64,000 nt of DNA from Emiliania huxleyi CCMP1516 (GCF_000372725.1 NW_005194814.1:91490-155489); one strand, 5' to 3'. Shown: positions 20,808-31,378, counted from the first letter of the stretch. Made by a program: numbers and translations. Notes: a model not told the origin generated them from the letters alone.

Positions 20808-21918
20808 TCCGCCTCCGCCGCCGCCGGCCGATTCCGGCGGCGGAGGCGGCGGTGGCGGGGCCGCGAACGCGCTGTTTGCGGAGATCAACCAGGGCGCCAA
20901 CATCACGTCGCACCTGAAGCACGTCAAGAAGGGCGAGGGGCTCAAGGACCGGCCCGTGCCCGTCGCAAAGGCGGCCGCCAAGCCGGCGGCGGCGGCCGCC
21001 AAGCCGGCGGCGGCGGCCGCCAAGCCGCCCAAGTTTGCGCTGGAGGACAAGCGGTGGTGCGTCGAGTACCAGAAGGGGGCCAAGGACCTGTGCGTCTCGG
21101 AGCCGCTCGTCAAGCGCGCCGCCCCCGCCTCTGCCGAGGTCGGCCCGAGGTCAGCCCGCTGCTTGCCTCGAGCCCCTCGCCCCGAGCCTAGGCACACCGT
21201 CTACCTGTTCAAGTGCGAGGACTGCGTGCTGAAAGTGAGCGCAAAGGTGAACCACATCACGCTCGACTCGTGCAAGAAGACGGCCTCCGCCCTCGACGCG
21301 CTGGGCGCCGCCCCCCCCCCCGTGAGCCGCGCCTCTTCACGCATGCACGCGTGGGCAGGCGGTCGTCTTCGACTCGGTGATGGCGGGCGTCGACGTCGTC
21401 AACTCGACCTCGTGCACGCTGCAGACCTTGGTCAAGGTGCGCGCTCTCCGCCGCGGCGGCGTCGCCGCCCTACCACCCCAACTTCCCTCCAGCCTCTGCA
21501 GCCCCGCCGGCCTCCAGCCCCGCCCGCCCTCCAGCCCAGCCTCGGACCGCCCCAGGTGCCGACCCTCACTCAACCCTAGCCCTGGCCCTAACCGTACCCC
21601 CTACCCCTAACCCTAACCGCCCCAGGTGCCCACCATCACGGTGGACAAGTGCGACGCGACGACTCTCATCCTTAACCGCGAGTCGCTCGACTGCGAGATC
21701 GTCTCGGCAAAGTCGTCTGCGCTCAACATCCAAATGCCGGGCAAGACGGACGAGGGCGGGTCCGCGGACGGGAGGAGCCTTCTCGGAGCCTTCTCGGAGC
21801 CTTCCCAATAGGCAAGACGGACGACGACGAGTTCAAGGAGGTGCCCATCCCGGAACAGTTCGTCTCCAAGTTCGACGGCGACAAGTGGACGACCGAGTGC
21901 ATGGCCCACTCTGGCTAG
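19691..21918 (+). CDS. CAP: Adenylyl cyclase-associated protein (CAP)
   Basis: Actin-monomer recycling factor; predicted 471 residues, about the usual CAP length. Exons: 19691-20083, 20169-20309, 20386-20442, 20680-21113, 21192-21282, 21359-21436, 21626-21740, 21812-21918. Six of seven introns are GC-AG. Domain order is canonical: N-terminal coiled-coil MSDSKFTSLLQRLEAVTVRL, helical folded domain (SIPALGWV, MWQCGEFNQQKIV, HHRTGLEWNP), a polyproline run (about 20767-20830), a WH2-like NITSHLKHV segment, and a C-terminal beta-helix CARP domain (HTVYLFKCEDCVL, HITLDSCKKTAVVFDSV, NSLDCEIVSAKSS-like) ending EVPIPEQFVSKFDG. Intron 3 contains a copy of exon 3, and intron 7 is introner-like. Identification is firm. 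Confidence 0.95.
20412..20527 (+). repeat. Exon 3 segment of CAP duplicated inside intron 3
   Basis: The stretch 20412-20443 (core CACGGCGCTCGAGGCT) recurs at 20496-20527 with three mismatches, 84 bp away. Between them lies a CCCGAGATGT tandem repeat. It resembles the exon-duplicating intron insertions elsewhere, later extended at the 3' side. Confidence 0.65.
21569..21618 (+). repeat. Interstitial telomere-like repeat in CAP intron 6
   Basis: Degenerate CCCTAA units (CCCTAGCCCTGGCCCTAACC, then CCCCTAACCCTAACC) sit between two copies of CCGCCCCAGGTGCC (about 21547 and 21617). The second copy provides the real 3' splice site. Confidence 0.7.
21741..21811 (+). other. Introner-like intron in CAP, 71 bp, GC-AG, perfect 14-bp duplication
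   Basis: GGCAAGACGGACGA occurs at 21740-21753 and 21811-21824. Splicing at G|GC gives MPGKTDDDEFKEVPIPEQF, the expected CAP sequence. The intron tail is three copies of GGAGCCTTCTC. Confidence 0.85.
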
Positions 21919-22433
21919 CGTACAGGGAGGGGCGCCGGGGCCCCTTGCGGCGGGGCGACGGATGTGGACTACGCGGCCGGGGCTGCGGCTCGCCCCGGTC
22001 CTTTTACGTGTGCGGGGCCGGCAGGTGCGCTGAGGCGTGTGTTGTCAGCGTGCGCGGGGAGCCGGGCTCGTGGTGTGAGGCGCGCGAGGAGTAGCACTTG
22101 CGCCTGGGGCCCGGGGTGCGGGTTCGCGCGCGAGGCGAGGGGCAAAGAAAGCGTGTGCGTGCGCGCCTGGCGTCCTGCCGTGCGGCACTGTGACGCGCAG
22201 GGGGCTGCGCTGCTGTCAGTTCTTGTGGCCGCGCGCGGCGACGCGATATAAAAATAATGTTAACGATAATATACGTGTGACCCCCTGACCCCCTCCGTAT
22301 TTAATACGTGTGATAAAAACAGAAAAGAGAAGAGAGACGCCCCCCCGCGCGCCGCGGCGCGCGGGGCGCGGGCCGCATCCCGCATGCACATGCGTCATGT
22401 CTCGCTCGTCCGCCGTCGGCCCTGCGCGCGCAA

Positions 22434-23195
22434 ACGTGGGTTGTTGTGCGAGTATATGGGACACGATGTCTCAAATATGAGGGGTTTTGACTCCTACCGG
22501 CTCCTGACGCTATCCCTGGCAGCTCTAATGGCCAGGGTCAGTAGTGTTGTGATAGATGGTGCCCATACTAGCGCAGGAGCTGCCACACTCGCCCGGACCG
22601 TCCCCTTCTGGGGCCGGTTCCGCAGCCCGCGAGAGCCGACAGCGGGGCCGTGCCGCGGGTGCCTACTGCCGAGTGCCACAAACACTGCGCCGTCCCGCCA
22701 TCACCTACAGGCTGTCTTGTGTGATGGTTGGGATGTCCAAACGCCACCATCTTGGCTCTTGCGACCTCAAACCCGCGAGCTGTATGGGTGGTCCTGACGT
22801 CGACAGACGCCCGAGGACCATGGTGAAGCTGAGCCGGAACGCGTCGACAAGTCTCGCCTGAGCCCGTGGCGGTCGCCGGCTGAGTCGCTGTGCACGGACC
22901 GGTACCTCAGGCGTCACCTCCGCAGCCTCAGGTCTCACACTCCATCACCTCCGCCGGGACGCCGTCGGTGGCACGCTCGGCGGCGTACTTTCTGCAGCTC
23001 CATCTCGAGTACGGCGTCGAGCCTACTCACTCCAGTTGGATACACGCACTCCCTGGGACCCAGGGAGTGCGTGTATCCAGCAAGCGGTGCGACCCGGCAG
23101 CGCGCGCAGGCTGCGGAGCTGCAACAAACTCGAGACACGCTTTTTTGGGACATTTTCGACGCTTTTGTCCCATATACTCGCACAACAACCCACGT
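22434..23195. mobile_element. TIR element, 762 bp, with 30-bp perfect inverted repeats
   Basis: The ends begin ACGTGGGTTGTTGTGCGAGT (22434) and are exactly reverse-complementary over 22434-22463 and 23166-23195. The palindrome ACGT at both ends could be a 4-bp target duplication. No transposase; the interior carries the hairpin at 23037-23079. Superfamily unassigned. Confidence 0.8.
23037..23079. repeat. 43-nt palindrome with 21-bp arms
   Basis: TGGATACACGCACTCCCTGG pairs with its complement across a single central base. This would form a near-perfect hairpin inside the 22434-23195 element. Confidence 0.85.
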
Positions 23196-23492
23196 GGTAA
23201 TTGCGTCTAATAAATTGAAAAGATATTGAACACCCCCCCCGCGCCCCGGAGATTCCGCGAGAGAGCCGAGAGAGAGACTCCCCAGCGAAACGTCAGTACG
23301 GCTACGAGATACATTTTGAAAGCATTGGCCACACCTCGGAAATATGGAAGCAAAAGAGAGAAAAGTGTCGTGGCCCACGCGCCCCGCCGCAAAAGTACTC
23401 GGCGACACATTCGCCGACCCCGCGCCCCACCCCCCGTTGGTGAGCTGGGGCGACGTGCGCCGACGTGCGGTCTGGCGCCGGCTCACCACCGG

Positions 23493-24943
23493 TCACCAGT
23501 TTTCGTGCCGCTGCGCCTGCACCTGCTTCTCGATCTGCTTGAGGAAGCGGAACGAGCGCGACGCCTCGGCGCCCTGCACCTGCGTCGGCAGCGCCCAGAT
23601 CGAGTCTGCCGCGCCGACGAAGAGGGTAGAGAGGGAGCTGCCGCCGAAGCGGCCAAAGCAGACGCCGGTTGCGGGCGCGGGCGTGCTGATCACGAGGCTC
23701 TCCTCGCCCTGCTCGTCGAAGACGCGCACGCCCTCGTCGACGCAGACGTACAGGTTGCGCTGCGGGGGAGGGGAGGGGGCAAGCGAGCGGTGAGAGCGGC
23801 AACGTGCGAGAGGGGCGTCACGGGGCGACGGGTCGGCGCTGTCGATGGGCGGTGGGCCGAAGCACGAGAGGCAAGCGGCGAGGGGGACAGCGGCCGGTCC
23901 CGGGTGGCAAGGGGCACGCCTGCGCGTCTGTCGCGAGCGCCGCGGCGTCTGACGGCGCCGTCGAGACGAACGGCTCCGGCGAGGCGGCGAGCCTAGAAGG
24001 CACGTCCACGCCACGGCGCGTCCAGGACGTGTCCGCGACGTGTCCCACGCGGGCGGGGACGGGAGGGGTCTGCGAGCCTCGCTTCGGCGGTGAGCGGCGC
24101 GCGCAACACGGCGCCTGGGAGCGAGTCGGCAGGCGGAGTGAGCAGGCGTGAGCGGGCGTGAGAAGGGCGCCCGGGACGTGTCTGAGAGGCGTGGCGGAGG
24201 TGGCTGGGAGACGCGTGGGACGTGTCTGGGACTTGTGGGAGGCTTGTGGGAGGCGTCCCGCCTCCGGCAGCAAAGAAGAGCTCGTCCTCGGTCGATGAGA
24301 CGCAGAGGGAGCGGAGGGGTCCGCCGAGGGCGCCGTCCGGGAGGAGCTCGAGCGCCTGCCACTCGGGGGGGCGCCCTCCGATCCCGCCCAGCCCCTCGAG
24401 CCCCTCGTCCTGCTCGAGCAGCAGCAGCCGGCCGCCGCCGGAAGCGAGCAGGAAGCGGCCGCTGCTCAGCGCGAGGAGGCCGCCCGCGCCGTCGGCGCCG
24501 GCGACGGAGAGGACCGGCGCCGAGCCGCCCGCGTCGAGGTCGCGCACCCACACCTCGCCGCCGCCCACCGCCGCGAGCTCCGCCGGCGCGGAGACGGCGT
24601 GCGTCTCGACCGGCGCCGCCGCCGCCGGCTGCAGCTGCTGCGGCGGCGCGCCGCCCTCGGTCCACGCCCACTGGCTCCCGCCGGCGAGGAAGGCGAGCCG
24701 CTCGACGGAGCGCACCGCTTCCGCGTCGCCCGTGAAGACGTCGCTCGAAGGCACCCACGCCAGCTGCGACGGCCCGACGTCCGCCGCAAACTGGACGACG
24801 CGCTCCGCGGCGGCCTCCGGCGAGACGGCGGGCATCATCGGCAGGATCCTGGACAGCCGCACGGCCGGCGCGGCGCAGGCGGGATCGACCACCATGCCGA
24901 GAGGGGCGGAGAGGAGGAGCGCGGCGGCGGCGGCGGCGGCCAT
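23493..24943 (-). CDS. SMP-30/gluconolactonase-like beta-propeller protein with leader peptide
   Basis: Predicted 352 residues in four exons: 24943-24262, 24114-24078 (37 nt), 23992-23920, 23759-23493. All three introns are GC-AG. The start at 24943 is chosen because the frame upstream lies in a dispersed repeat; it gives a hydrophobic leader MAAAAAAALLLSAPLG. The core reads QLAWVPSSDVFTGDAEAVRS, GAVLRAPLTAEARLAASPEP and NLYVCVDEGVRVFDEQGEES, then GVCFGRFGGSSLSTLFVGAA, typical of SMP-30/gluconolactonase (LRE-like) propellers, which hydrolyse sugar lactones or bind Ca2+. Intron 2 (24077-23993) is flanked by AGGCTCGC on both sides. Introns 1 and 2 contain GGACACGTCC-type repeats. Enzymatic substrate unknown; secretory or plastid routing is inference. 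Confidence 0.8.
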
Positions 24944-25011
24944 GTGTGCCGCGTGCACAGCGGAGAACCCAGCGCGGCGGCGGAACAGCCAGTGCGGGCG
25001 CGGATTTTTCT

Positions 25012-25085
25012 TTGAGCACTTGAGCACTGGATAGGGCCGATTCCGCGTGGTACGGGACCCCTCGATCGTCTCGCCCTCCCTCACT
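25012..25085 (+). repeat. Dispersed repeat, CACTTGAGCACTGGATAGGG family, copy 1 (partial)
   Basis: Matches the first part of the copies at 40167-40365 and 62452-62645 through CCTCGATCGTCTCGCCCTCC. It overlaps the 5' flank of the SMP-30-like gene. Confidence 0.8.
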
Positions 25086-25679
25086 GGTATGTGATTTTTC
25101 TTTGAGCTTAGCCTTCGATGTTATGAACAAAAGTAAGGGCTCATGTTCGGCGGACATCTCTCGGGCCCACAGACATCCCGCACACCCGCCGGACGCGCGT
25201 TTTCTTTTGTGTGCGTCAGCGTTGTCGAGTGCGATTGCGCGCGCTATTAGTTAGTCCCCGAGGGTAAAACAAACAAATCTTGAGGCCGCGCCATGGGGGA
25301 TCGACTGCCGTCGTGTTCCGCGAGCTCGACTCGCAAGTCATGCCGTCGGATACCCGATTGCCGGCAGGATGCCGCCCACAGCGGGGACTTGTTTGGTTCG
25401 CTTCTCTTGCGTCGTCGCGCACAGGAGGACAGATAGCGTTACTTCATGCGTTTGGTGAGAATTTCGAAAGGTGGCGCGTGTGCGCGCGCGCTCTGTGTGG
25501 TGCCCAGGCAGTCGGCCCAGCTAGGGTGAGGGGGCCTTCACCACTCCTACGAACTCTCACGAGGCACGTCTGATGAGGAACGATGCGCGGTGCGCGGCAT
25601 GCCGTTTACTTGCGGGCCCGCTCAACGGAAAGTAAGAAAAAAAGTTGGGCCCAAGCCTCCCTTCAGGCCGCGACAGAGG

Positions 25680-25853
25680 AGAAAACGACAGGAGGGAGAA
25701 CGACGAGAGTGGGACGACCGCGAGGTGGCATGAAGGTTGCAGCGAGAATCAGCGAGGCCGAGGGACTGCGAAGGGAGATAGAAAGAGGCAGACGACCAAG
25801 GGTTAGGGTGGGCGACGGCTAGGCGCTAGCACCACACTCCTCTCCTTAAAGTG
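25680..25853 (+). repeat. Dispersed repeat shared with 30262-30438, copy 1
   Basis: Shared blocks include AACGACGAGAGTGGGACGAC, CGCGAGGTGGCATGAAGGTT, GGGTGGGCGACGGCTAG and CTCTCCTTAAA. Located directly upstream of the LHC start. Confidence 0.8.
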
Positions 25854-25916
25854 GGATAGGGCGTCAGCGATCTGGGGCGCCGCCTGCAGATTTTTTTCTG
25901 TGAAGCAATTTTGCCG

Positions 25917-26933
25917 ATGCTCGCCCTGACTTCCTGCTCCGGACCCAGCTTCGCCGCGCCGCTGGCGCCTGCGACGCGCGCGGCGCGCGGCGCGGCCTCG
26001 CCGACCATGGGCGTCGAGACCGAGCTTGGGGCGACCGGCCCGCTCGGGTACTGGGATCCGTTTGGCTTTGTGCGCCGCTGCCCGCGTTGCCCTTGCTCAA
26101 ATTGGGCGGCCGATTGGCTAACCCGCCGCCTTGCCCCGGCCCGCAGTCCGTGCGCAACCCCGAGCGCTTCAACCGCTACCGCGCCGTCGAGCTGAAGCAC
26201 GGGCGCATCGCCATGGCTGCCACGACAGGCGCCCCGCCCCCCGTGGAGAGCCCGCCGCCAGCTGCCTAGCACCCAGCGCGGGAGGCTGCGCCCTCGCCCC
26301 CTCGCCCTGGTCCGTACGTCTCCTCTCCCTCTCTCCGCCGCCTCCCTCGCCGACCGCCAGCGAGGGATTCGCCGCCGCCGCTGCCTGCGCTCCCGCCGTC
26401 CGCCGCCGCCCGCCCGCCGGCCAGCTCGCGTCTCGCGGCGGCGCTCAAGCTTGTCGTCCCCGCGCGTGCAGGCTACATGGTGCAGTCGTTCCTGCGCTGG
26501 CCGGGCTACCTGTCCACCTCGGCCAACATCAAGTTCGCCGACCTCCCCAACGGCATCGCCGCCTTCAAGGCCATCCCGCCCGCCGGCCTGTTTCAGATCC
26601 TGCTCTTCATCGGGGCGATGGAGGCCTTCACGTGGCGGTACTACGAGGGCCCGTGGCCGGGCAAGGTGCCCGAGGGCAAGGCGCCCGGCGACGTCGCGGG
26701 CGACTTGTGGGTGCGCTACACCGACCCCGAGGAGAAGGCCTTCAAGCTCAACGCCGAGATCAACAACGGGCGGGCGGCGATGATGGGCTCCCTCGGCACG
26801 CGACCATGCTGCGGGCCCGCAGCACGCCTCGCGCACGAGCCCCCGACCCCTCGAGCCGCCCCTCCGCCTCCCCGCAGGCATGCTGATGCACGACCACATC
26901 CTCGGCACGTGGGTGCCGCCCGGCTTCGAGTAG
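25917..26933 (+). CDS. Light-harvesting chlorophyll a/c (fucoxanthin) binding protein
   Basis: Plastid thylakoid antenna protein, 204 residues. Exons 25917-26069, 26147-26228, 26472-26795, 26878-26933; intron 1 is GT-AG, introns 2 and 3 are GC-AG. The N-terminus (MLALTSCSGPSFAAPLAP) contains SFAAP, resembling the ASAFAP cleavage motif of secondary red plastids. LHC helix 1 carries AVELKHGRIAMAA (Chl-ligating Glu/His and the Arg partner), helix 3 carries EINNGRAAMMG, and the loop region has GLFQILLFIGAMEAF (helix 2). It ends LGTWVPPGFE. Length and motifs fit the Lhcf/FCP group of haptophytes and stramenopiles. The signal peptide is short, so an extra upstream exon is possible. Confidence 0.93.
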
Positions 26934-27457
26934 AGCCGCCGCCAACCTGCCGTTTCCCGGGAGGCCGCACGCACCACGCCGCCTTCCCGGCCGCGCCCGC
27001 CAGCCGGGGCGCGCCGCCGAGGCGACGCGCGCCCGCCGCAGTCTCGCTGCCCCCCCCCTTTCCCCTGCCCGGTGGGCGGAGCGGGGGGCGGAGTTGCTCG
27101 GGCGAGCGCGCACCCACACCATTTTACGCTCTGCTGTGATGAGAGACTTAGCATCCGGATGTGCACGCGCTCCACACACCGCATGTGTTGTTGTTTTGGA
27201 TAGCGCGTAGAGGGACTTGAGAAAAATACGATTCCGACCGCGCGCAGAGGGCAGAGGCTAGAGCGCAGAGTCAGAGCGGGCCAAAAGCCAGAATTAGGCA
27301 GAGAGCACTCTGGCACAGCCACAGGGAGCCGCAGCACAAGGACGTAGGACAGGCACGCCCCCCTCTTTGGGCCAAATCGCTGTCCAAAGTTCGAGTGATG
27401 GCCAAAGATACACTTGACTATACGTTTCAAAGATATTTAAGCTTTATAACATTACAC

Positions 27458-27755
27458 CGGTGTATCTTCCGCGAAGTGTATCTTCGAAGTTTAACGCGGT
27501 CCGTGAAGATACACCGCTTCGACCTGGAACCCGTGTATCTTCATATGAAGATACACCGCTTCGACCTGGAACCCGTGTATCTTCGTATGAAGATACACCG
27601 CTTCGGCGCGGAACCCGCATAAGTAAATCTCAGTGTATCTTCGGTGTATCTTCCGTCCGTCAAGATACACGGAGGAGTGTAACTTCTCTCTCATGACACG
27701 AACCTCCCTCCAGGGAACCTCCCAAAAAGGGGGGGCGTGCCGGTCCTTGCGGCGC
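27458..27755 (+). repeat. Dispersed repeat, GTGTATCTTC family, copy 2 (with internal tandem)
   Basis: Contains two tandem units of about 43 bp (GAAGATACACCGCTTCGACC then TGGAACCCGTGTATCTTC). The end matches copy 1 at 12893-13125, including GACACGAACCTCCCTCCAGG and the G-run. Confidence 0.85.
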
Positions 27756-29163
27756 AGCACCCACAGGGAGGCACATTACCACACACAGAGCGCCGTCGCC
27801 CCTGCGACGCAGGCCTCGGCAGCGGCATTCTCCAGTCGGACAAGTCCGACTGCCAGTCGGCACACGGCAGTCCGGTGTCCCTCAACGCCGCACCCGCGCC
27901 GCCGCGCGCACGCGCACCCCCACGGCACATAACGAGCGCGCGCGGGGGTGGGCCGCGGGGCCGCACCGGGCCAGCGGCGCAGCGGCTCTGGGGGGAGGCG
28001 AGGGCCCTAGGGGGTACCCGAGCGGGGGGGAGATGGGGTCCCCCAGCCCGCCGCAGGCGCCGCTTTTTTCGTATTTTTTTCGCGCATTTTTTACTTGTTT
28101 TCGGGAACTCTCGGCGTACTTGCGGCCATGCTATCACGCCTTGCGACATCCTTTCGGCGCTGCTGACCGTGCCATGCTGCTCAACTGACCGCCTGCATAG
28201 CTCGCGGCCTTAGTCTTCGGCATTCAGTGACGACCTGATCGTACGGCCAGTAGGAAGGTGTCCTTCCAGCGCGTGCACGCTCGCTTCTGACGCAATGCGC
28301 GTCACAAACTGCCTCGGATTGGCTGCTGGCACTCTCGAGGCTATGCCTACACAGCCTCGCGCGCATGGGCAGTCAAGAGGGACCATGCACCTTCTCAGGA
28401 CAGCGCCGGTGCCTCTCTCTTGGACCGGCAAACGTGGTGGTCTCGTGTCACCGATGTGGGACCAGTGCGGCATCGCGCCATCGACAGCTCTGAACTGCGC
28501 CTCACCACTGACCGGGAAGGCCGCCAAGTGGGTCAGCACCGGTCGCACATTGTGGCAGCAGTCAGCAGCGCATGTCTGATAGCTAGAGCAGCAGCGTCAG
28601 GGTCGCAGGGTCGGATCGTGTCAAGCCTCTCGCCCGGCCGGCCGTGTGCAGACGTCGGCCTGTTTGCTGTCTGGAGTGATCTGTCGGCGGTCAGTACGAC
28701 CGATCAGGTCGGAGTTTTCTGATGGTTGGAGGGTCTATCTGTATGTACTCCTCGAGATCTTTCCAAATCTGCCCTCTGATTAACCTAATCGGGAAGTTGG
28801 TGCTAGTAGAGACTAGTAGAGCCGGAGCCCCGTTTCCGCACTGCGGCGCGGCGCACGGTGCCTCCGGGGGCCCCCGCCTCCCCCCAGAGCGCAGCGGGTG
28901 TGCAGCGCGAGAAAGTTCCACGCGGAGCGCGGTCTCCGCCGTCCGCGGTCGAGGCTCGAGCCGGGGAGAACACGAGCGCGGGCTGTGAATATGGCTGTGA
29001 ATACGACGTGTGTGTGCGAGCGGACGCGAGAGATAAAACCGAGTCCACACCGCAGTCACACTACTCACTAGCACTTCACTCAGCAGACACTCAGGCTCAG
29101 CAGAGCAGCGAGCCCGCTCCCTGCGCTGCGCTTACTATTCGATCATAGGTACATAGCAGGCTC
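27756..29163. other. Intergenic stretch without supported genes
   Basis: ORFs here lack family resemblance. The GC-rich block near 27972-28016 (CTCTGGGGGGAGGCG) appears in inverted, diverged form near 28852-28893, hinting at an old element with decayed ends. The middle (28140-28730) has the composition of the MITE interiors elsewhere in the window, but I could not find clean terminal repeats. Confidence 0.4.
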
Positions 29164-30060
29164 TTACTGAAACCGCCAGATCGCCTGCCTCGCACGGCCG
29201 GCCGGGTCTGACGTGGCCCTCGGGCTGCGGTGGAGATGCTCCGCGTCCTTGTACACCAGGATCTCCTGCCCGCGGCAGTAGCGAGGCCTCACGATGTGCT
29301 CCTCGGTCACACCGAGGTCAGATGCAGCCTTCCTGTCCTGCTCACCCGTGCTGAGCCCGCGGTAGCTGTTCCTTGCCTTCAGCGACTCCGTTGAAAACTC
29401 GTGCGACAGCTGGACCAGCTCGGTGAGGATGCCCTCCCCCTCGTGAACGTCGTGACCACTTGCCCCGGCCGCAGGGAAGGCGAGCATCACCGTCCGGCAG
29501 GCGCCAAACGCGTACTGCAGATCGGCAGCGGCCCAGTCTTGGTGCCACTCCAGCGCCCCGGGCGGCGGCCGCTTGCTCTCGAACGACGTGAACCCTCCCC
29601 AGTGGTCTCCGCAGAGAGAGCTGATCGAGCTTACAAACTCGTCCGCGGTGGGCGCCCTGTCGCCGACGTGCTGCCTGAGCACGTCGCCTAGGCGTCCGCG
29701 ACAGCCCTCCTCGTCTGACGCGGAGTCCGCGAGCGAGGTACCGATCTTGAAGAGGACCTTCACGTCGCGTGCGCAGCCGATCAGGGCGGTCCGGAAACTC
29801 CCAGACGCATGGAAGACCTCCGCGAGCGCCGGGCCGAATGTGTCCGCGAGGCTGACGAGCTCGTACCGTGCGGTGGCGGCAGGGCCCTTGAAACTATCGA
29901 GCGCGCTGGGGACGCGCAGCACGAGGCCCGCGCCCATCGCCGTCGGCTGCTCGGCCGCTGTGCCGGACACTCCCGCCCACCCGTCAATCGGGTTCAACGT
30001 GATGGCCTGCGTGCCGCCGACGTGTGAAGCTGGCGGTAGCCCGACGAGGCACAAGAGCAT
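29164..30060 (-). CDS. Intronless protein, possible 2-oxoglutarate/Fe(II) dioxygenase (phytanoyl-CoA hydroxylase-like)
   Basis: A 298-residue single-exon ORF, ATG at 30060, stop at 29164. Composition is protein-like throughout. The segment PGALEWHQDWAAADLQYAFG provides an HxD motif, and the late LVYKDAEHLHRSPRATSDPA could provide the distal His and an Arg, the layout of a double-stranded beta-helix dioxygenase. The N-terminus (MLLCLVGLPPASH) is mildly hydrophobic. The oxygenase call is inferred from two motifs only; otherwise a hypothetical protein. The absence of introns contrasts with most neighbours, but the gene at 31379-32662 is also intronless. Confidence 0.6.
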   Translation of the reverse strand: MLLCLVGLPPASHVGGTQAITLNPIDGWAGVSGTAAEQPTAMGAGLVLRVPSALDSFKGPAATARYELVSLADTFGPALAEVFHASGSFRTALIGCARDVKVLFKIGTSLADSASDEEGCRGRLGDVLRQHVGDRAPTADEFVSSISSLCGDHWGGFTSFESKRPPPGALEWHQDWAAADLQYAFGACRTVMLAFPAAGASGHDVHEGEGILTELVQLSHEFSTESLKARNSYRGLSTGEQDRKAASDLGVTEEHIVRPRYCRGQEILVYKDAEHLHRSPRATSDPAGRARQAIWRFQ

Positions 30061-30261
30061 TCGTGCACGACGCCTATGCGCCGGGCGATCAGCTAACCGA
30101 TCGTTTCGCAGAGCCGCAAAAAAAGTAAACTGACCGTGCGGTTGCGTGAGCTCGTTAGACTTGAGGGGCCGGGATATGGAGCTGCGCCGAAAGGCGAAAG
30201 AAGCCGCGAGAACAAGGGACCGGCAGGCGGCGGCGGCGTCGCTCGCAGAACGAGGCAGAGG

Positions 30262-30438
30262 AGAGCGACGCGACAGAGAGAGGAAGAAGTGACAAGGGAA
30301 AGAACGACGAGAGTGGGACGACCGCGAGGTGGCATGAAGGTTGCAGCGTGAATCGGCGAGAGACTGCGAAGAGAGATAGGAAGAGGCGGTCGCCCAAGGG
30401 TGGGCGACGGCTAGCGCATCACACCCCTCTCCTTAAAA
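30262..30438 (+). repeat. Dispersed repeat shared with 25680-25853, copy 2
   Basis: Same block order as copy 1: GTGGGACGACCGCGAGGTGG, GCGAAGAGAGATAGGAAGAG, GGGTGGGCGACGGCTAG, CTCTCCTTAAA. Confidence 0.8.
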
Positions 30439-30441
30439 TCC

Positions 30442-30500
30442 CTGTGTGGTGGCGGCGTGCCGTCCTCCATCCCTCCCTTGGCTTGCCCGTTTTCTTTCTT
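30442..30500 (+). repeat. Short dispersed repeat (GTGGTGGCGGCRTGCCGTCC family), + copy
   Basis: Resembles the reverse complement of 47937-47998, including CTCCCTTGG and TTTTCTTTCTTTC. A weaker relative lies near 39885-39935. Confidence 0.6.
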
Positions 30501-30540
30501 TCTTTTTTGATGACTGCACTCCAAGTGCTCCAAGTGCTAT

Positions 30541-30585
30541 TCTCTCGCGCGCGCGCGCGCGCTCTCTCTCTCTCCTTCTCTCTCT

Positions 30586-30632
<47 letters not shown>

Positions 30633-30640
30633 ATTCACTT

Positions 30641-30678
<38 letters not shown>
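30541..30678 (+). repeat. Compound microsatellite: GC/CT then CA
   Basis: Alternating GCGC, (CT)n at about 30590-30628 and (CA)n at about 30641-30678. Confidence 0.95.
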
Positions 30679-30682
<4 letters not shown>

Positions 30683-31101
30683 CATGTTGTTGTGCATGTA
30701 CATGACATGGAACATGTGCATGCCACATGTCACATGTCATGCACAGTGTGTGTGCCCCCCGCAATCTACTTACAAAACGGGTCCTTCTCAGCCGCCAAAG
30801 CGAGATCACCCGAGAGCAGCTGAGTCTGCCTCTGGCCTCGCCTCCCTCTCCTTCAGTCAGGCAGTCGTGGCATCCCTATGGGCCGTCCAGAGTATCGCGA
30901 CCTCTGGCTTGTGTCAGCCGGTCACTCTTGATGTATGTGACCAGCATCGCCGGCTCGCTGGCCTCTCCGCAAGGCCTCTCCCCTCGACCGCGCGGGCTCT
31001 CTCGGCTACGGGACCGGCCCCAGCTTCGGCTGAGGGGGCTGACAAGCTGCCGAGCCCAAATCACTGTTAGAGTCGTGATTTCTTGTGTTGGTTTTCAAAT
31101 C

Positions 31102-31124
31102 GCTCTCTCTCTCTCTCTCTCTCT

Positions 31125-31197
<73 letters not shown>
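31102..31197 (+). repeat. (CT)n microsatellite
   Basis: Almost uninterrupted CT dinucleotides with one GCT interruption near 31123. Confidence 0.95.
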
Positions 31198-31200
<3 letters not shown>

Positions 31201-31378
31201 GTGACGAGGCACGGTAGCCGCCGCGGCCCCCGCCCCGGTAAGGCGACTGGCTCTACTTTTTTGCAAGCTTGCAAGACGGCGGGAGGAAGTGGTCGTTCTT
31301 CGTTCTAGCTAAACCCCGCCCTTCCTTCTGCCTGCCGTGTTGTCGAGAATGCACACACGATCCGGCAAGTAATCTACA

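Noticed and set aside
25826-27430. 534-codon minus-strand ORF over the LHC gene
   Set aside because: Shadow of the GC-rich LHC exons and introns; the + strand encodes a clear LHC.
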